Source: Okeania sp. KiyG1
GTDB taxonomy: Bacteria; Cyanobacteriota; Cyanobacteriia; Cyanobacteriales; Microcoleaceae
NCBI RefSeq assembly: GCF_014132355.1
Contig: NZ_BLZO01000093.1
Coordinates: 90,881-154,880, forward strand
DNA: 64,000 bases
Direction of reading: 5' to 3'
Shown here one piece after another: positions 48,790 through 57,139 of the stretch (position 1 is its first letter; each line of letters opens with the position of its first letter). The translations under genes were made by a program, and so were the position numbers. The notes under the pieces were generated by a model that did no database searches, was not told the DNA's origin, and worked only from the letters and a program-made list of their open reading frames with translations.

Positions 48790-50142
48790 TTATTTCCCTA
48801 TCCCCATAATCCAATAATTCCCATCTTGTGAAGGTTTTGAGATACTTTGTCGCTGCTGAGGAGATGTATTATTGATTAACAGATCTTTTATATCTTCAAG
48901 TAAGGTAAGAGCTTCAGCAAAATAACCATGTCCTAATAAAGTTACATCAATATTAGAAACTTCTACTGTATCTATTCCCTCAACAACTGTAATAGGAGGA
49001 AAAAAACCAACACGGGTATGCTCATGAATAATCGCTGATGCTTTTAGAGCTTTATCTTTAGATGAAACGTATAATGTGGTTCGTTCAGCTAATTGGTGAT
49101 ACGCAGAGGCCAAGTCTTTAAATAAGTCTGTATCTACATCAGGTGCAGCTAGAAAAATTTGTCCAAAGGCAATATCATTATCACTACTTGCTGTTTGAAC
49201 TTGAGCGACAATTCGTTGCATTGCTCTGAGTAAACCTCGATTTCCCATACTATGAGCAATAATATGAATTTTCTCAATCTCGCTTTTTTGAGCTAGGTTT
49301 AGTAAAAATTCAGCAATATATTTTTCACTAGCTTGAATGGTTGCTTCATCCACTGTATAATCTGTTAGTTTTCCTTGTGAAGGCCAACTATAGAATGCCA
49401 TAATTCCTGGTACTTGAAGATCGAAACCGATTTGTGCTGCCCTTAATGCTGCATCTTCAAAACTTACATTAAATCCATGAATAAAGACTAAAGCAGACCG
49501 TTCATCTATTTCATGTTCTTGTAATTCTTGATTCATATTAGCCCAAAACATTGCTTCATCTAAAATCTGCAAAGTTTCTGACTGTAGTTTGAGGCGATCG
49601 TCTGTTAAGGTTAATAATCTTTTCCACCAAGGAGACCCTGTAGAACCTATTTTATGGGATTTAGGAACAGCTACTTTACAAATACCATAGTTAAGCTTAT
49701 TGTCTCTTTCTCCAGAAAATCCTTTGGAGATATCTTGTCTGTCTACAGCTTTTCTGTTTGTCCCAAACCAGAGAGGATATAGAGTCCCTTTGGCCGGGGC
49801 CGCCGAACCCGCTATTAACAATTCCTCTGGCGGTATCGCCATTGACGGTGGTCCCTCAAACTTTTCAGGTGTAACTAGATTGTCGTCTATCAGTAATTTT
49901 GGTGCATACTCTTCATAAACTTTTTGATTGATACTTTTAATGCTTTCGAGTAATTTATCAATTTCTCCATGTGTATTCACATAATCAATTAAAATTTGGA
50001 TTTTTTGAAACTTTGTTTGTTCATTAGTAAATTGTCTTTGGATATTAGGAAAACTGTTCTTAACTAAGTCATCAAATTCTTCTGAAGTTAGAGCTTCGTT
50101 AATTAATTCCTGAATTACATTAAGATTGTACGACATACTCAC
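48790..50142 (-). CDS. alpha/beta hydrolase (DUF900 type) with effector-associated-like N-terminal domain
   Basis: 450 residues in two parts. Residues ~5-85 (IQELINEALTSEEFDDLVKN, FPNIQRQFTNEQTKFQKIQI, YVNTHGEIDKLLESIK) resemble the effector-associated (EAD, death-like) adaptor domains that Aravind and colleagues described in bacterial conflict systems. Residues ~120-420 form a DUF900-type hydrolase: LVFIHGFNVSFEDAALRAAQ (oxyanion region), nucleophile elbow IIAHSMGNRG (Ser ~298), AAPDVDTDLF (acid) and LLGHGYFAEAL (His ~405). By family analogy the EAD recruits a sensor and the hydrolase acts as effector. No partner with a matching EAD is adjacent. Intact. Confidence 0.82.
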   Translation of the reverse strand: MSMSYNLNVIQELINEALTSEEFDDLVKNSFPNIQRQFTNEQTKFQKIQILIDYVNTHGEIDKLLESIKSINQKVYEEYAPKLLIDDNLVTPEKFEGPPSMAIPPEELLIAGSAAPAKGTLYPLWFGTNRKAVDRQDISKGFSGERDNKLNYGICKVAVPKSHKIGSTGSPWWKRLLTLTDDRLKLQSETLQILDEAMFWANMNQELQEHEIDERSALVFIHGFNVSFEDAALRAAQIGFDLQVPGIMAFYSWPSQGKLTDYTVDEATIQASEKYIAEFLLNLAQKSEIEKIHIIAHSMGNRGLLRAMQRIVAQVQTASSDNDIAFGQIFLAAPDVDTDLFKDLASAYHQLAERTTLYVSSKDKALKASAIIHEHTRVGFFPPITVVEGIDTVEVSNIDVTLLGHGYFAEALTLLEDIKDLLINNTSPQQRQSISKPSQDGNYWIMGIGK

Positions 50143-50576
50143 TGATTTTTTATTGATTTTCTAAGTTTGACTAAGTTTTCTGATTCTATTAAAGTTACAC
50201 TACTATATTATGGAAGCTTTGACTCGCCCCCAGAAATCGTTCATTCAATCCTTCATATTTTGCATTAATTTATAAATTCTGAATAGTCTGTATTGGCACT
50301 GCCTTTAAAACTTTAAATTAACAATAATCTCAGTTTTAGGACTTGTCTTAACTTTTTGAATAGTGCTTTGAATATTAATTAATTTCCTACGAAATGCTAC
50401 GCAAACAGCTAAGTTTACTAATCAGCTCTTAAGTGGTGCAAAATATTTAATTATAACTATACCACTTAAACTATATTTTTTACAAATTAATTCATAATTT
50501 TTGACAAATCAATTCATACTTGAGAGAAGGTGGTGTCAAGCTCTGTCTATCTTGAAACCTTTAGAATAACAAAACA
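50143..50576. other. divergent promoter region with a family-4 repeat
   Basis: Between divergent genes. A family-4 repeat (TTTCCTACGAAATGCTACGC) lies at 50382-50410. Otherwise AT-rich; no confident promoter boxes. Confidence 0.4.
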
Positions 50577-52100
50577 GTGAAAATCAGCACTCTAACTTCA
50601 ATAGTTCAAATTTTTATCTTAGGCTTAATTTTTGGAATTTCCTATACTCAAGACCCTCTATATACCTCAAATCAACATACTAAATTTCTGCAAGGGTTAG
50701 CTCAAGCTAATTTAGGTTATTTAAACCAAGATTGGTTAGCTAATACACTCGACCCTTTACCCGCTTTTACTTTTTTAGTTCAAATTACTTATAATTACTT
50801 CCACGAAAACTTTTTCTACTTTTATTACATCCTTATCTTTGGCATCTATATTTACAGTCTGCTTGGCATTGCTTCAGTAATTTTCAAAATTAATACTTCC
50901 CGACTTAAACTACTAATTTATTTTCTCCTCCTCCTGACTATCCACTGTCTACAAATCAGAATATTTGACTTTAAAACTCATGTACATCTCCACTACGGTT
51001 TAGCCGAACAATATATTCTCGGTGACTATTTTCAACCCTGTACATTTGGAGTATTAATTATCTTTTCTATCTATGCCTTTCTGAGAAAAAAACCCTTTTT
51101 AGCAGTATTCGCTTTAGGGATAGCAGCAACTTTTCATCCTACATATCTTCCCAGTGCAGCTTTACTAACTTTAGCTTATCTGATTCTCACTTATAAAAAT
51201 GAAAATCAGCTCAAAAAATCATTATTAATAGGTGTCGTTTCATTTATATTTGTATTACCAGTAGTCAGTTATATGACTATTACTTTTAGACCCACATCTC
51301 CAGAGCTTTTTCAAATTTCTGAAAGTTTACTTGTAAATCGAATTCCCCATCATTCCTTCCCCGATATTTGGTTAACTGAACCTGCCGCCCCCATTCAAAT
51401 CTTAGTAGTAGCGATCGCTCTCTATCTTCTCCGCAAAACTCGATTATTTTTTATCTTATTTTTGCCCTTTGTCACAGCAACTATTCTGACAATAATTCAA
51501 ATAGTTTCTGTCAGTAATACTTTGGCGTTTCTTACTCCTTGGCGAGTCTCCGCTTTTTTAGTTCCGATTTCTACTTGTATGATAAGTGCCTATATTGTGG
51601 CGGTTATTTTTGATAAGTATCATCCTCAAATCCTGAAATACAAAAAGCTGTTTGAAATTGGCACTTTAGTAGGAATATATCTATTCATCTTGTCAGGAGT
51701 AGGAATACAACTAGAAAAGCTAACTATTAATCAAAAAGATACGCCAATTATTATGGAATATGTCAAAGAAAATAAACAGGCAGGAGATATATATTTAGTT
51801 CCTTACGCTTCTGGGAAATTCGTTGATTTTAGAATTGCTACAGGTGCGCCAATATTTATTAATCTTAAATCTCATCCCTACAAAGATACAGAAGTTATTG
51901 AATGGCACAATAGATTATTAATGGCACAGCAATTTTATGATAATTCTGCCATAGCTAAATGTCAGACTTTGCAAAATTTAATTGATAAATATCAGATAAC
52001 TCATATAATTATTGAAAATAATGATTCTATTCAATGTTCAGGAGTAGAAAAAACTTACATTGACAATTTATATAAGATGTATAAAGTTATTGAAAAATAG
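50577..52100 (+). CDS. polytopic membrane protein, GT-C-like
   Basis: 507 residues from GTG 50577. Around eleven hydrophobic segments; the first outer loop is SYTQDPLYTSNQHTKFLQGL, then ANLGYLNQDWLANTLDPLPA, with the acidic residues expected of GT-C enzymes. AATFHPTYLPSAALLTLAYL is a further conserved-looking stretch. The C-terminal soluble part (VKENKQAGDIYLVPYASGKF, then KYQITHIIIEN) parallels the ends of the neighbours at 46.8 and 58.3 kb. Function inferred only from architecture and context. Intact; ends in an STRR-rich spacer before the small-ORF array. Confidence 0.7.
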   Translation: MKISTLTSIVQIFILGLIFGISYTQDPLYTSNQHTKFLQGLAQANLGYLNQDWLANTLDPLPAFTFLVQITYNYFHENFFYFYYILIFGIYIYSLLGIASVIFKINTSRLKLLIYFLLLLTIHCLQIRIFDFKTHVHLHYGLAEQYILGDYFQPCTFGVLIIFSIYAFLRKKPFLAVFALGIAATFHPTYLPSAALLTLAYLILTYKNENQLKKSLLIGVVSFIFVLPVVSYMTITFRPTSPELFQISESLLVNRIPHHSFPDIWLTEPAAPIQILVVAIALYLLRKTRLFFILFLPFVTATILTIIQIVSVSNTLAFLTPWRVSAFLVPISTCMISAYIVAVIFDKYHPQILKYKKLFEIGTLVGIYLFILSGVGIQLEKLTINQKDTPIIMEYVKENKQAGDIYLVPYASGKFVDFRIATGAPIFINLKSHPYKDTEVIEWHNRLLMAQQFYDNSAIAKCQTLQNLIDKYQITHIIIENNDSIQCSGVEKTYIDNLYKMYKVIEK

Positions 52101-52497
52101 CTACTATTGAAAAATTTTGCTTCCCTTCTTCCTTTATATAAATTGTTGAAGAAGGAAAAAGCAAGAAGCAAGAAGCAAGAAGCAAGAAGCAAGAAGGAAA
52201 AAGGAAAAAGTGAATGGGGACTCAAACCCCAATCAATTGTAAACACCCTGTAGACGGCGGGATATTAAACCCAAAATAAAAAGAGAAACAACTAGCATTG
52301 ACAAAATAATCCCTATTTGATAATTTTCAAAAAATTACTAACCAAAAAATGTTGAAAAGGGTCTAGATTAATCTAGGGAAAGCAAAAAAAAAGAATTATT
52401 TCCAGACAAAAAGTACAAGAAATCAGGCATAGTTAATAAATTCATAAAAATCATCATCACTACAGTTCTATTGAGTATTAAATTGGAGGTTTGAGTT
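52101..52497. other. leader region of the small-ORF array
   Basis: AAGAAGC heptamers at 52155-52195 are followed by GGGACTCAAACCCCAATC and ACGGCGGGATATTAAACCC phrases (also near 26 kb). From 52260 on the sequence is AT-rich without ORFs and likely carries the array promoter, but no box is certain. The first repeat unit begins near 52471 (TTGAGTATTAAATTGGAGG). Confidence 0.45.
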
Positions 52498-52638
52498 ATG
52501 AAAAAGCAGATTTTCAAGAACAGTATCGCAGAACAAACTTTGTTGAAGCTTTCTCAAATTGATTTGGTGGAAATTCCCAATCAAATTGAACCTAAAATCT
52601 ACTACTTACCACCTTCTTTAATGCTACCCTTTCCTTGA
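52498..52638 (+). CDS. array peptide, copy 1 (46 residues)
   Basis: Starts MKKQIFKNSIAEQTLL; the middle is KLSQIDLVEIPNQIEP and the tail KIYYLPPSLMLPFP, then TGA. There is no signal peptide: the N-terminus is basic and amphipathic rather than hydrophobic. A conserved leader-like part with a short Pro/Tyr/Leu tail is the layout of RiPP precursors, but no modifying enzyme is adjacent and no family is recognised. The stop is followed after 23 bp by the next copy's start. Confidence 0.65.
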   Translation: MKKQIFKNSIAEQTLLKLSQIDLVEIPNQIEPKIYYLPPSLMLPFP

Positions 52639-52661
52639 GTATTAAATTGGAGGTTTGAGTT

Positions 52662-52802
52662 ATGAAAAAGCAGATTTTCAAGAACAGTATCGCAGAACAA
52701 ACTTTGTTGAAGCTTTCTCAAATTGATTTGGTGGAAATTCCCAATCAAATTGAACCTAAAATCTACTACTTACCACCTTCTTTAATGCTACCCTTTCCTT
52801 GA
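52662..52802 (+). CDS. array peptide, copy 2 (46 residues)
   Basis: Identical in coding sequence to copy 1, with the same GGAGG spacing. Exact identity points to very recent duplication or ongoing gene conversion. Confidence 0.65.
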   Translation: MKKQIFKNSIAEQTLLKLSQIDLVEIPNQIEPKIYYLPPSLMLPFP

Positions 52803-52825
52803 GTATTAAATTGGAGGTTTGAGTT

Positions 52826-52966
52826 ATGAAAAAGCAGATTTTCAAGAACAGTATCGCAGAACAAACTTTGTTGAAGCTTTCTCAAATTGATTTGGTGGAA
52901 ATTCCCAATCAAATTGAACCTAAAATCTACTACTTACCACCTTCTTTAATGCTACCCTTTCCTTGA
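52826..52966 (+). CDS. array peptide, copy 3 (46 residues)
   Basis: Identical in coding sequence to copies 1, 2 and 4. Confidence 0.65.
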   Translation: MKKQIFKNSIAEQTLLKLSQIDLVEIPNQIEPKIYYLPPSLMLPFP

Positions 52967-52989
52967 GTATTAAATTGGAGGTTTGAGTT

Positions 52990-53130
52990 ATGAAAAAGCA
53001 GATTTTCAAGAACAGTATCGCAGAACAAACTTTGTTGAAGCTTTCTCAAATTGATTTGGTGGAAATTCCCAATCAAATTGAACCTAAAATCTACTACTTA
53101 CCACCTTCTTTAATGCTACCCTTTCCTTGA
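52990..53130 (+). CDS. array peptide, copy 4 (46 residues)
   Basis: Identical to copies 1-3; the last of the identical block. Downstream copies change at codons 17 and 35-36. Confidence 0.65.
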   Translation: MKKQIFKNSIAEQTLLKLSQIDLVEIPNQIEPKIYYLPPSLMLPFP

Positions 53131-53153
53131 GTATTAAATTGGAGGTTTGAGTT

Positions 53154-53258
53154 ATGAAAAAGCAGATTTTCAAGAACAGTATCGCAGAACAAACTTTGTT
53201 GAAACTTTCTCAAATTGATTTGGTGGAAATTCCCAATCAAATTGAACCTAAAATCTAG
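53154..53258 (+). CDS. array peptide, copy 5, truncated (34 residues)
   Basis: Same leader as copy 1 with a silent AAG to AAA change at Lys17, then TAG at codon 35 in place of TAC, so the product ends at EPKI and lacks the YLPPSLMLPFP tail. The tail codons remain in frame after the stop, with GAC (Asp) next, which shows descent from a copy-8-like unit. Confidence 0.5.
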   Translation: MKKQIFKNSIAEQTLLKLSQIDLVEIPNQIEPKI

Positions 53259-53317
53259 GACTTACCACCTTCTTTAATGCTACCCTTTCCTTGAGTATTC
53301 AATGGGAGGTTTGAGTT

Positions 53318-53422
53318 ATGAAAAAGCAGATTTTCAAGAACAGTATCGCAGAACAAACTTTGTTGAAACTTTCTCAAATTGATTTGGTGGAAATTCCCAA
53401 TCAAATTGAACCTAAAATCTAG
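53318..53422 (+). CDS. array peptide, copy 6, truncated (34 residues)
   Basis: Same coding sequence as copy 5, with TAG at codon 35. The spacer before it reads ATTCAATGGGAGG instead of ATTAAATTGGAGG. Confidence 0.5.
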   Translation: MKKQIFKNSIAEQTLLKLSQIDLVEIPNQIEPKI

Positions 53423-53481
53423 GACTTACCACCTTCTTTAATGCTACCCTTTCCTTGAGTATTCAATGGGAGGTTTGAGTT

Positions 53482-53586
53482 ATGAAAAAGCAGATTTTCA
53501 AGAACAGTATCGCAGAACAAACTTTGTTGAAACTTTCTCAAATTGATTTGGTGGAAATTCCCAATCAAATTGAACCTAAAATCTAG
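53482..53586 (+). CDS. array peptide, copy 7, truncated (34 residues)
   Basis: Same as copies 5 and 6. Three copies with one shared nonsense change mean the change was amplified after it arose, so the truncated form was at least tolerated. Confidence 0.5.
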   Translation: MKKQIFKNSIAEQTLLKLSQIDLVEIPNQIEPKI

Positions 53587-53645
53587 GACTTACCACCTTC
53601 TTTAATGCTACCCTTTCCTTGAGTATTCAATGGGAGGTTTGAGTT

Positions 53646-53786
53646 ATGAAAAAGCAGATTTTCAAGAACAGTATTGCAGAGCAAACCCTGTTGAAGCTTT
53701 CTCAAATTGATTTGGTGGAAATTCCCAATCAAATTGAACCTAAAATCTACGACTTACCACCTTCTTTAATGCTACCCTTTCCTTGA
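53646..53786 (+). CDS. array peptide, copy 8 (46 residues, Asp36)
   Basis: Full length with tail KIYDLPPSLMLPFP. Against copy 1 it has four silent changes (ATC/ATT, GAA/GAG, ACT/ACC, TTG/CTG) and one replacement, Tyr36Asp. This is probably the ancestral form of copies 1-7. Confidence 0.65.
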   Translation: MKKQIFKNSIAEQTLLKLSQIDLVEIPNQIEPKIYDLPPSLMLPFP

Positions 53787-53809
53787 GTATTCAATTGGAG
53801 GTTTGTGTT

Positions 53810-53914
53810 ATGAAAAAGCAGATTTTCAAGAACAGTATTGCAGAGGAAACCTTGTTGAAGCTTTCTAAAATTAATTTGGTTGAAATTCCCAATCAAATTG
53901 AACCTACTACCTAA
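53810..53914 (+). CDS. array peptide, copy 9, diverged (34 residues)
   Basis: Most diverged copy: replacements Gln13Glu, Gln20Lys and Asp22Asn plus several silent changes, and a different end (EPTT, then TAA). It lacks the Pro-rich tail. It lies 35 bp before the glycosyltransferase ATG 53950, with ACCTAAAACCTACC short repeats between. Confidence 0.5.
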   Translation: MKKQIFKNSIAEETLLKLSKINLVEIPNQIEPTT

Positions 53915-53949
53915 AACCTACCACCTAAAACCTACCATATTCTTCAAAA

Positions 53950-55538
53950 ATGTTATATAAAAAACCTTATTTTACTTGGCTAAAAATATTTATTACCATT
54001 ACCTTAATCTTAGGAATATGTTTCAGATTCATAAATATTGACCGCAAAGTTTACTGGTACGATGAAACAATTACCTCCTTAAGAATTGCTGGTTATACTA
54101 GAGGCGAATTAGAAGACATAACCGATGAAGCTGATATAATTAATGGGAAATTTTTCCAGCAGTATCAAGGAACTAACCCTAATAAAAATGTCATTAATAC
54201 TATCAACTCCTTAGCAACAGAAAACCCCGAACATTTACCAATTTATTTTGTACTACTCAGATGGTGGGTAAAATTATTTGGTCATTCTGTAGCAGTAACC
54301 AGAAGTTTCTCAGCTTTGACCAGCTTATTAGTATTTCCTTGTATTTATTTGTTATGCCGAGAATTGTTCAATCAACCATTAGTTGGAGAAATAGCGATCG
54401 CTCTGACGGCAGTTTCTCCAATCTCAGTATTATATGCTCAAGAAGCACGGGTTTATAGTTTATTTACAGTAACAATTTTATTATCAAGTATTGCCTTACT
54501 TCGAGCAATGAAAATTCCCACTAAACGTAACTGGCAAATTTACACAATAAGTTTAATTTTTGCCTTATATACTCATCTTTTTTCCATATTAGTAGCCTTT
54601 GGTCATGGAATATATATACTTTTAATCGAAAAACTAAAATTAACCAAAAAATTAAAAGCTTATCTCCTAGCATCTGTTTCTGGATTTATAATTTTTTACC
54701 CTGGTTTATAGTAATAATTGAGCATTTCGATGGCACAAAATGGGTATCTCGAACAGCACCTTTATTAACCCTGTTGAAAAGATGGTTTATTAATATAGGT
54801 TTTACTTTTATCGATATTCAAATTGGCTCTTCAGAAAGATTATTTGATGTCAAAAATATTGTTTTTGATAATGATGCTTTATTAAGCCTCAATACAATCT
54901 GGCCGTATCTATTATTGATAAGTTTAATCTTAGTAATATACTCAATTTATTTTATCTGTCGGAATACATCTAAATCAGTAAGTCTGTTCATCTTAACCTT
55001 GATATTGTTAACTCCCATAACCTTGATAATTCCCGATTTAATCTCTGGTGGACAACGTTCAACTATTCCTCGTTATTTCATCCCTACTTACTTAGGAATT
55101 CAAATATCTGTTGCTTATCTTTTAGCTACTAATTTAACCAACTTTAGTAACCAAATTCAATATAAATTTTGGCAAATAGTAACAGTTACTCTAATTTCTG
55201 TAGGAGTAATATCTTGTGGAATTAGTTCCCAAGCTGAAACTTGGTGGCATAAATATAGTAGTTATTATGACCCTCAAGTAGCAAAAATAATTAACCAAAC
55301 AAACAACCCACTTGTAATTAGTAATCATTCCCTGAGATTAGCTTCTCTGAGTTATTTACTTAATCCTCAAGTTAAATTTCAATTTGTTGAAGTCGGTGAT
55401 ATACCAGAAATTCCTGATGGTTTTAGTCATGTGTTTATATTTCGCCCAGAATGGAGTTTAATTTCAGGATTAGAAACACAAGAAAACTCCCCGCTAGAAT
55501 TAGTTCATAACAGTGGAGAACTCTGGATTTTAAAATAA
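53950..55538 (+). pseudogene. GT39-type membrane glycosyltransferase, one frameshift
   Basis: The first frame (ATG 53950-54711) encodes INIDRKVYWYDETITSLRIA, where YDE is the GT-C catalytic loop, then LPIYFVLLRWWVKLFGHSV and VLYAQEARVYSLF, typical of PMT_2/GT39 enzymes. It stops after IIFYPGL. Shifting by one base in the T-run near 54695-54700 continues YPWFIVIIEHFDGTKWVSR into the second frame, which runs to 55538 (ending SGELWILK). The restored protein is about 530 residues. A single slip in a homopolymer makes a sequencing error as likely as real loss. Confidence 0.8.
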
Positions 55539-56389
55539 TCAAGAAAAAAGAAGAAAAAACTGCGTTGCTGAAGCGCGTGTATGGCATTAATTTCAATTAC
55601 TTAGAAGTCAGGAGTCATATCAAATCCGGTTGAACACTTATATCATGTCCGTTTGAATACTTATAAATCAGGGAGTAGGGAGTAGGGACCCACCCCTAAC
55701 CCCTCCGGTGGAGGGGAAATAGGGAGTAGGTATGGAGGGAAAATATAGAGATTTACCCTGAAAGTGACAGGATAGTTTTTTTCCAGATCGCTCTTATCCG
55801 GACATGATATTACTGAATCCTTGATTCCTATTGACCACTATAATTTTCTTCTTACTTCTTAATTTCTTACTTCTTCTTTCTTATTTCTTATTTCTTATTT
55901 CTTATTTCTTGCTTTTGACTTCTTACTTTTGACTTTTGAATTTTGAATTATGTTTTTTATGCTACATTTTGTGGTGCGGAATGTCGGTTGTAATGGTTGT
56001 GCATTGCCCGGTAATGTTTTTTACAAAAACAGTGTGAGCATCTTGCTCCCGTGCCAGTTATTCCTTATTTGCTCTATACCATTAACTATGCAGGACTACC
56101 GAATTGTTGAGAGCAATAATCAAAAGTACCGAGACGTAATAGTCAACTAGGAAGGAGGTCAAAAATCCAAAAGCTATACAAGAGCAATCTCCCCAAAATT
56201 TTATTATCAAGCTCTACACACTCACTTCGGTGACTCCTGTAGAATCACCGAATGTAGTCTAACTTATTCTGTCCATATGCTTAAACAGCCGTCAGAATTA
56301 TCCCTAACTCATGGACATAGAATTGACACTAACATTAAATTATCTGTCATCCAGGAAATCTTTCAAGTGCTTTTGAGAATATGATCTAT
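55539..56389. other. repeat-rich spacer
   Basis: GGGAGTA heptamers and a family-2 repeat occur at 55670-55725; TTCTTAT heptamers at 55855-55915 and TTTTGAC units follow. An 8-bp perfect inverted repeat (TTCGGTGA/TCACCGAA) lies at about 56226-56252, downstream of the PEP-CTERM gene. A GGAGGTCAAAAATCC phrase at 56154 looks like a ribosome site but no frame follows. No gene is supported. Confidence 0.5.
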
Positions 56390-57139
56390 TTACTGCTGCA
56401 AACTTTTTTTCTTTGCACATAATCCACCTAATGCAGATACTCCTGCCAAAGTCCAGAGAGATGTCAAAGGTTCTGGAACACGACGACGAGGATCTTTACC
56501 AACCTCAATTATAGAGAATTCGGCATCAATTTCTAGCGGACCATCAATATCCAACCTAATTGCGCCAACATTAGTGAAATCTGCATCGCCACTAAAATCA
56601 TCAAAGAGGAAAGTTACAGTTTCTGGAGTTGTGATAGCCTGGGAAAAGGTACGTGAAAGACTTGAAACACCGTTATCAAGGTCATAGATAGTCCAGTTTA
56701 ACTCTAAACCAGGAAGGTCAGCTGAGATGACTTCTACTAATATACGATCTAGAGGCCAATCACCACCAGTTAGGTCTATTCCTCCCAAACCCGTAGGATC
56801 TACTACTGTGGGATCGTCATCTCCATCCCAAACTATAGTTCCAGACCCGTCAGTACCTACATTATTACTAAAGTCAAGTACTCCATTAGTTGCTGTGATA
56901 CGACTTTGAAGTGCTAAAGCAGCATTTCCCGTAACTTCTATATCCCTAAACCCACCAATGATAGAACCATCTGGTCCTACTTGGCTGCTACTAGGTATAA
57001 CGGGGTCAACCGCCTGAAATCCAACATCCTGGAATACGCTAAAATCGTCGATTATAATTGGAGCTGCTTGAGCACTGCCTGCTCCCAACATAGCTGTGGC
57101 TGCCAATAAGCTAAAAACATATTTTTGATGTCTCTTCAT
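56390..57139 (-). CDS. PEP-CTERM surface protein
   Basis: 249 residues. A signal peptide (MKRHQKYVFSLLAATAMLG, cleavage after AQA) leads to a beta-rich, Asp/Gly-rich body without a known enzyme fold. It ends in the PEP-CTERM tripartite signal: VPEP, a hydrophobic stretch TSLWTLAGVSALGGLC, then basic AKKK. Such tails are processed by an exosortase and are linked to exopolysaccharide or surface deposition. No exosortase is in the window. Conserved-looking IRLDIDGPLEIDAEFSIIEV precedes the linker. Intact; own transcription unit. Confidence 0.92.
   Translation of the reverse strand: MKRHQKYVFSLLAATAMLGAGSAQAAPIIIDDFSVFQDVGFQAVDPVIPSSSQVGPDGSIIGGFRDIEVTGNAALALQSRITATNGVLDFSNNVGTDGSGTIVWDGDDDPTVVDPTGLGGIDLTGGDWPLDRILVEVISADLPGLELNWTIYDLDNGVSSLSRTFSQAITTPETVTFLFDDFSGDADFTNVGAIRLDIDGPLEIDAEFSIIEVGKDPRRRVPEPLTSLWTLAGVSALGGLCAKKKSLQQ

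Larger units (their letters stand above)
52471..53925 (+). repeat. nine-copy small-ORF array, exact 164-bp period
   Basis: ATGs lie at 52498, 52662, 52826, 52990, 53154, 53318, 53482, 53646 and 53810, each exactly 164 bp apart. Each unit has GGAGG 8 bases before ATG, an ORF, and a 23-bp spacer in full-length copies. Copies 1-4 are identical in coding sequence; 5-7 share a TAG at codon 35; 8 is full length with Tyr36 replaced by Asp; 9 is the most diverged. In the first 32 codons, copy 8 differs from copy 1 by four changes, all silent, which argues that the peptide is under selection. Confidence 0.93.

Noticed and set aside
52471-53925. Known cyanobactin or microviridin precursor
   Set aside because: The peptides lack the familiar cyanobactin leader and recognition motifs and the PFFARFL motif of microviridins, and no matching protease, cyclase or ligase lies in the window.
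55950-56150. 66-codon frame before the PEP-CTERM gene
   Set aside because: Contains a dispersed GCAAGATGC-type repeat and shows no conserved protein pattern.
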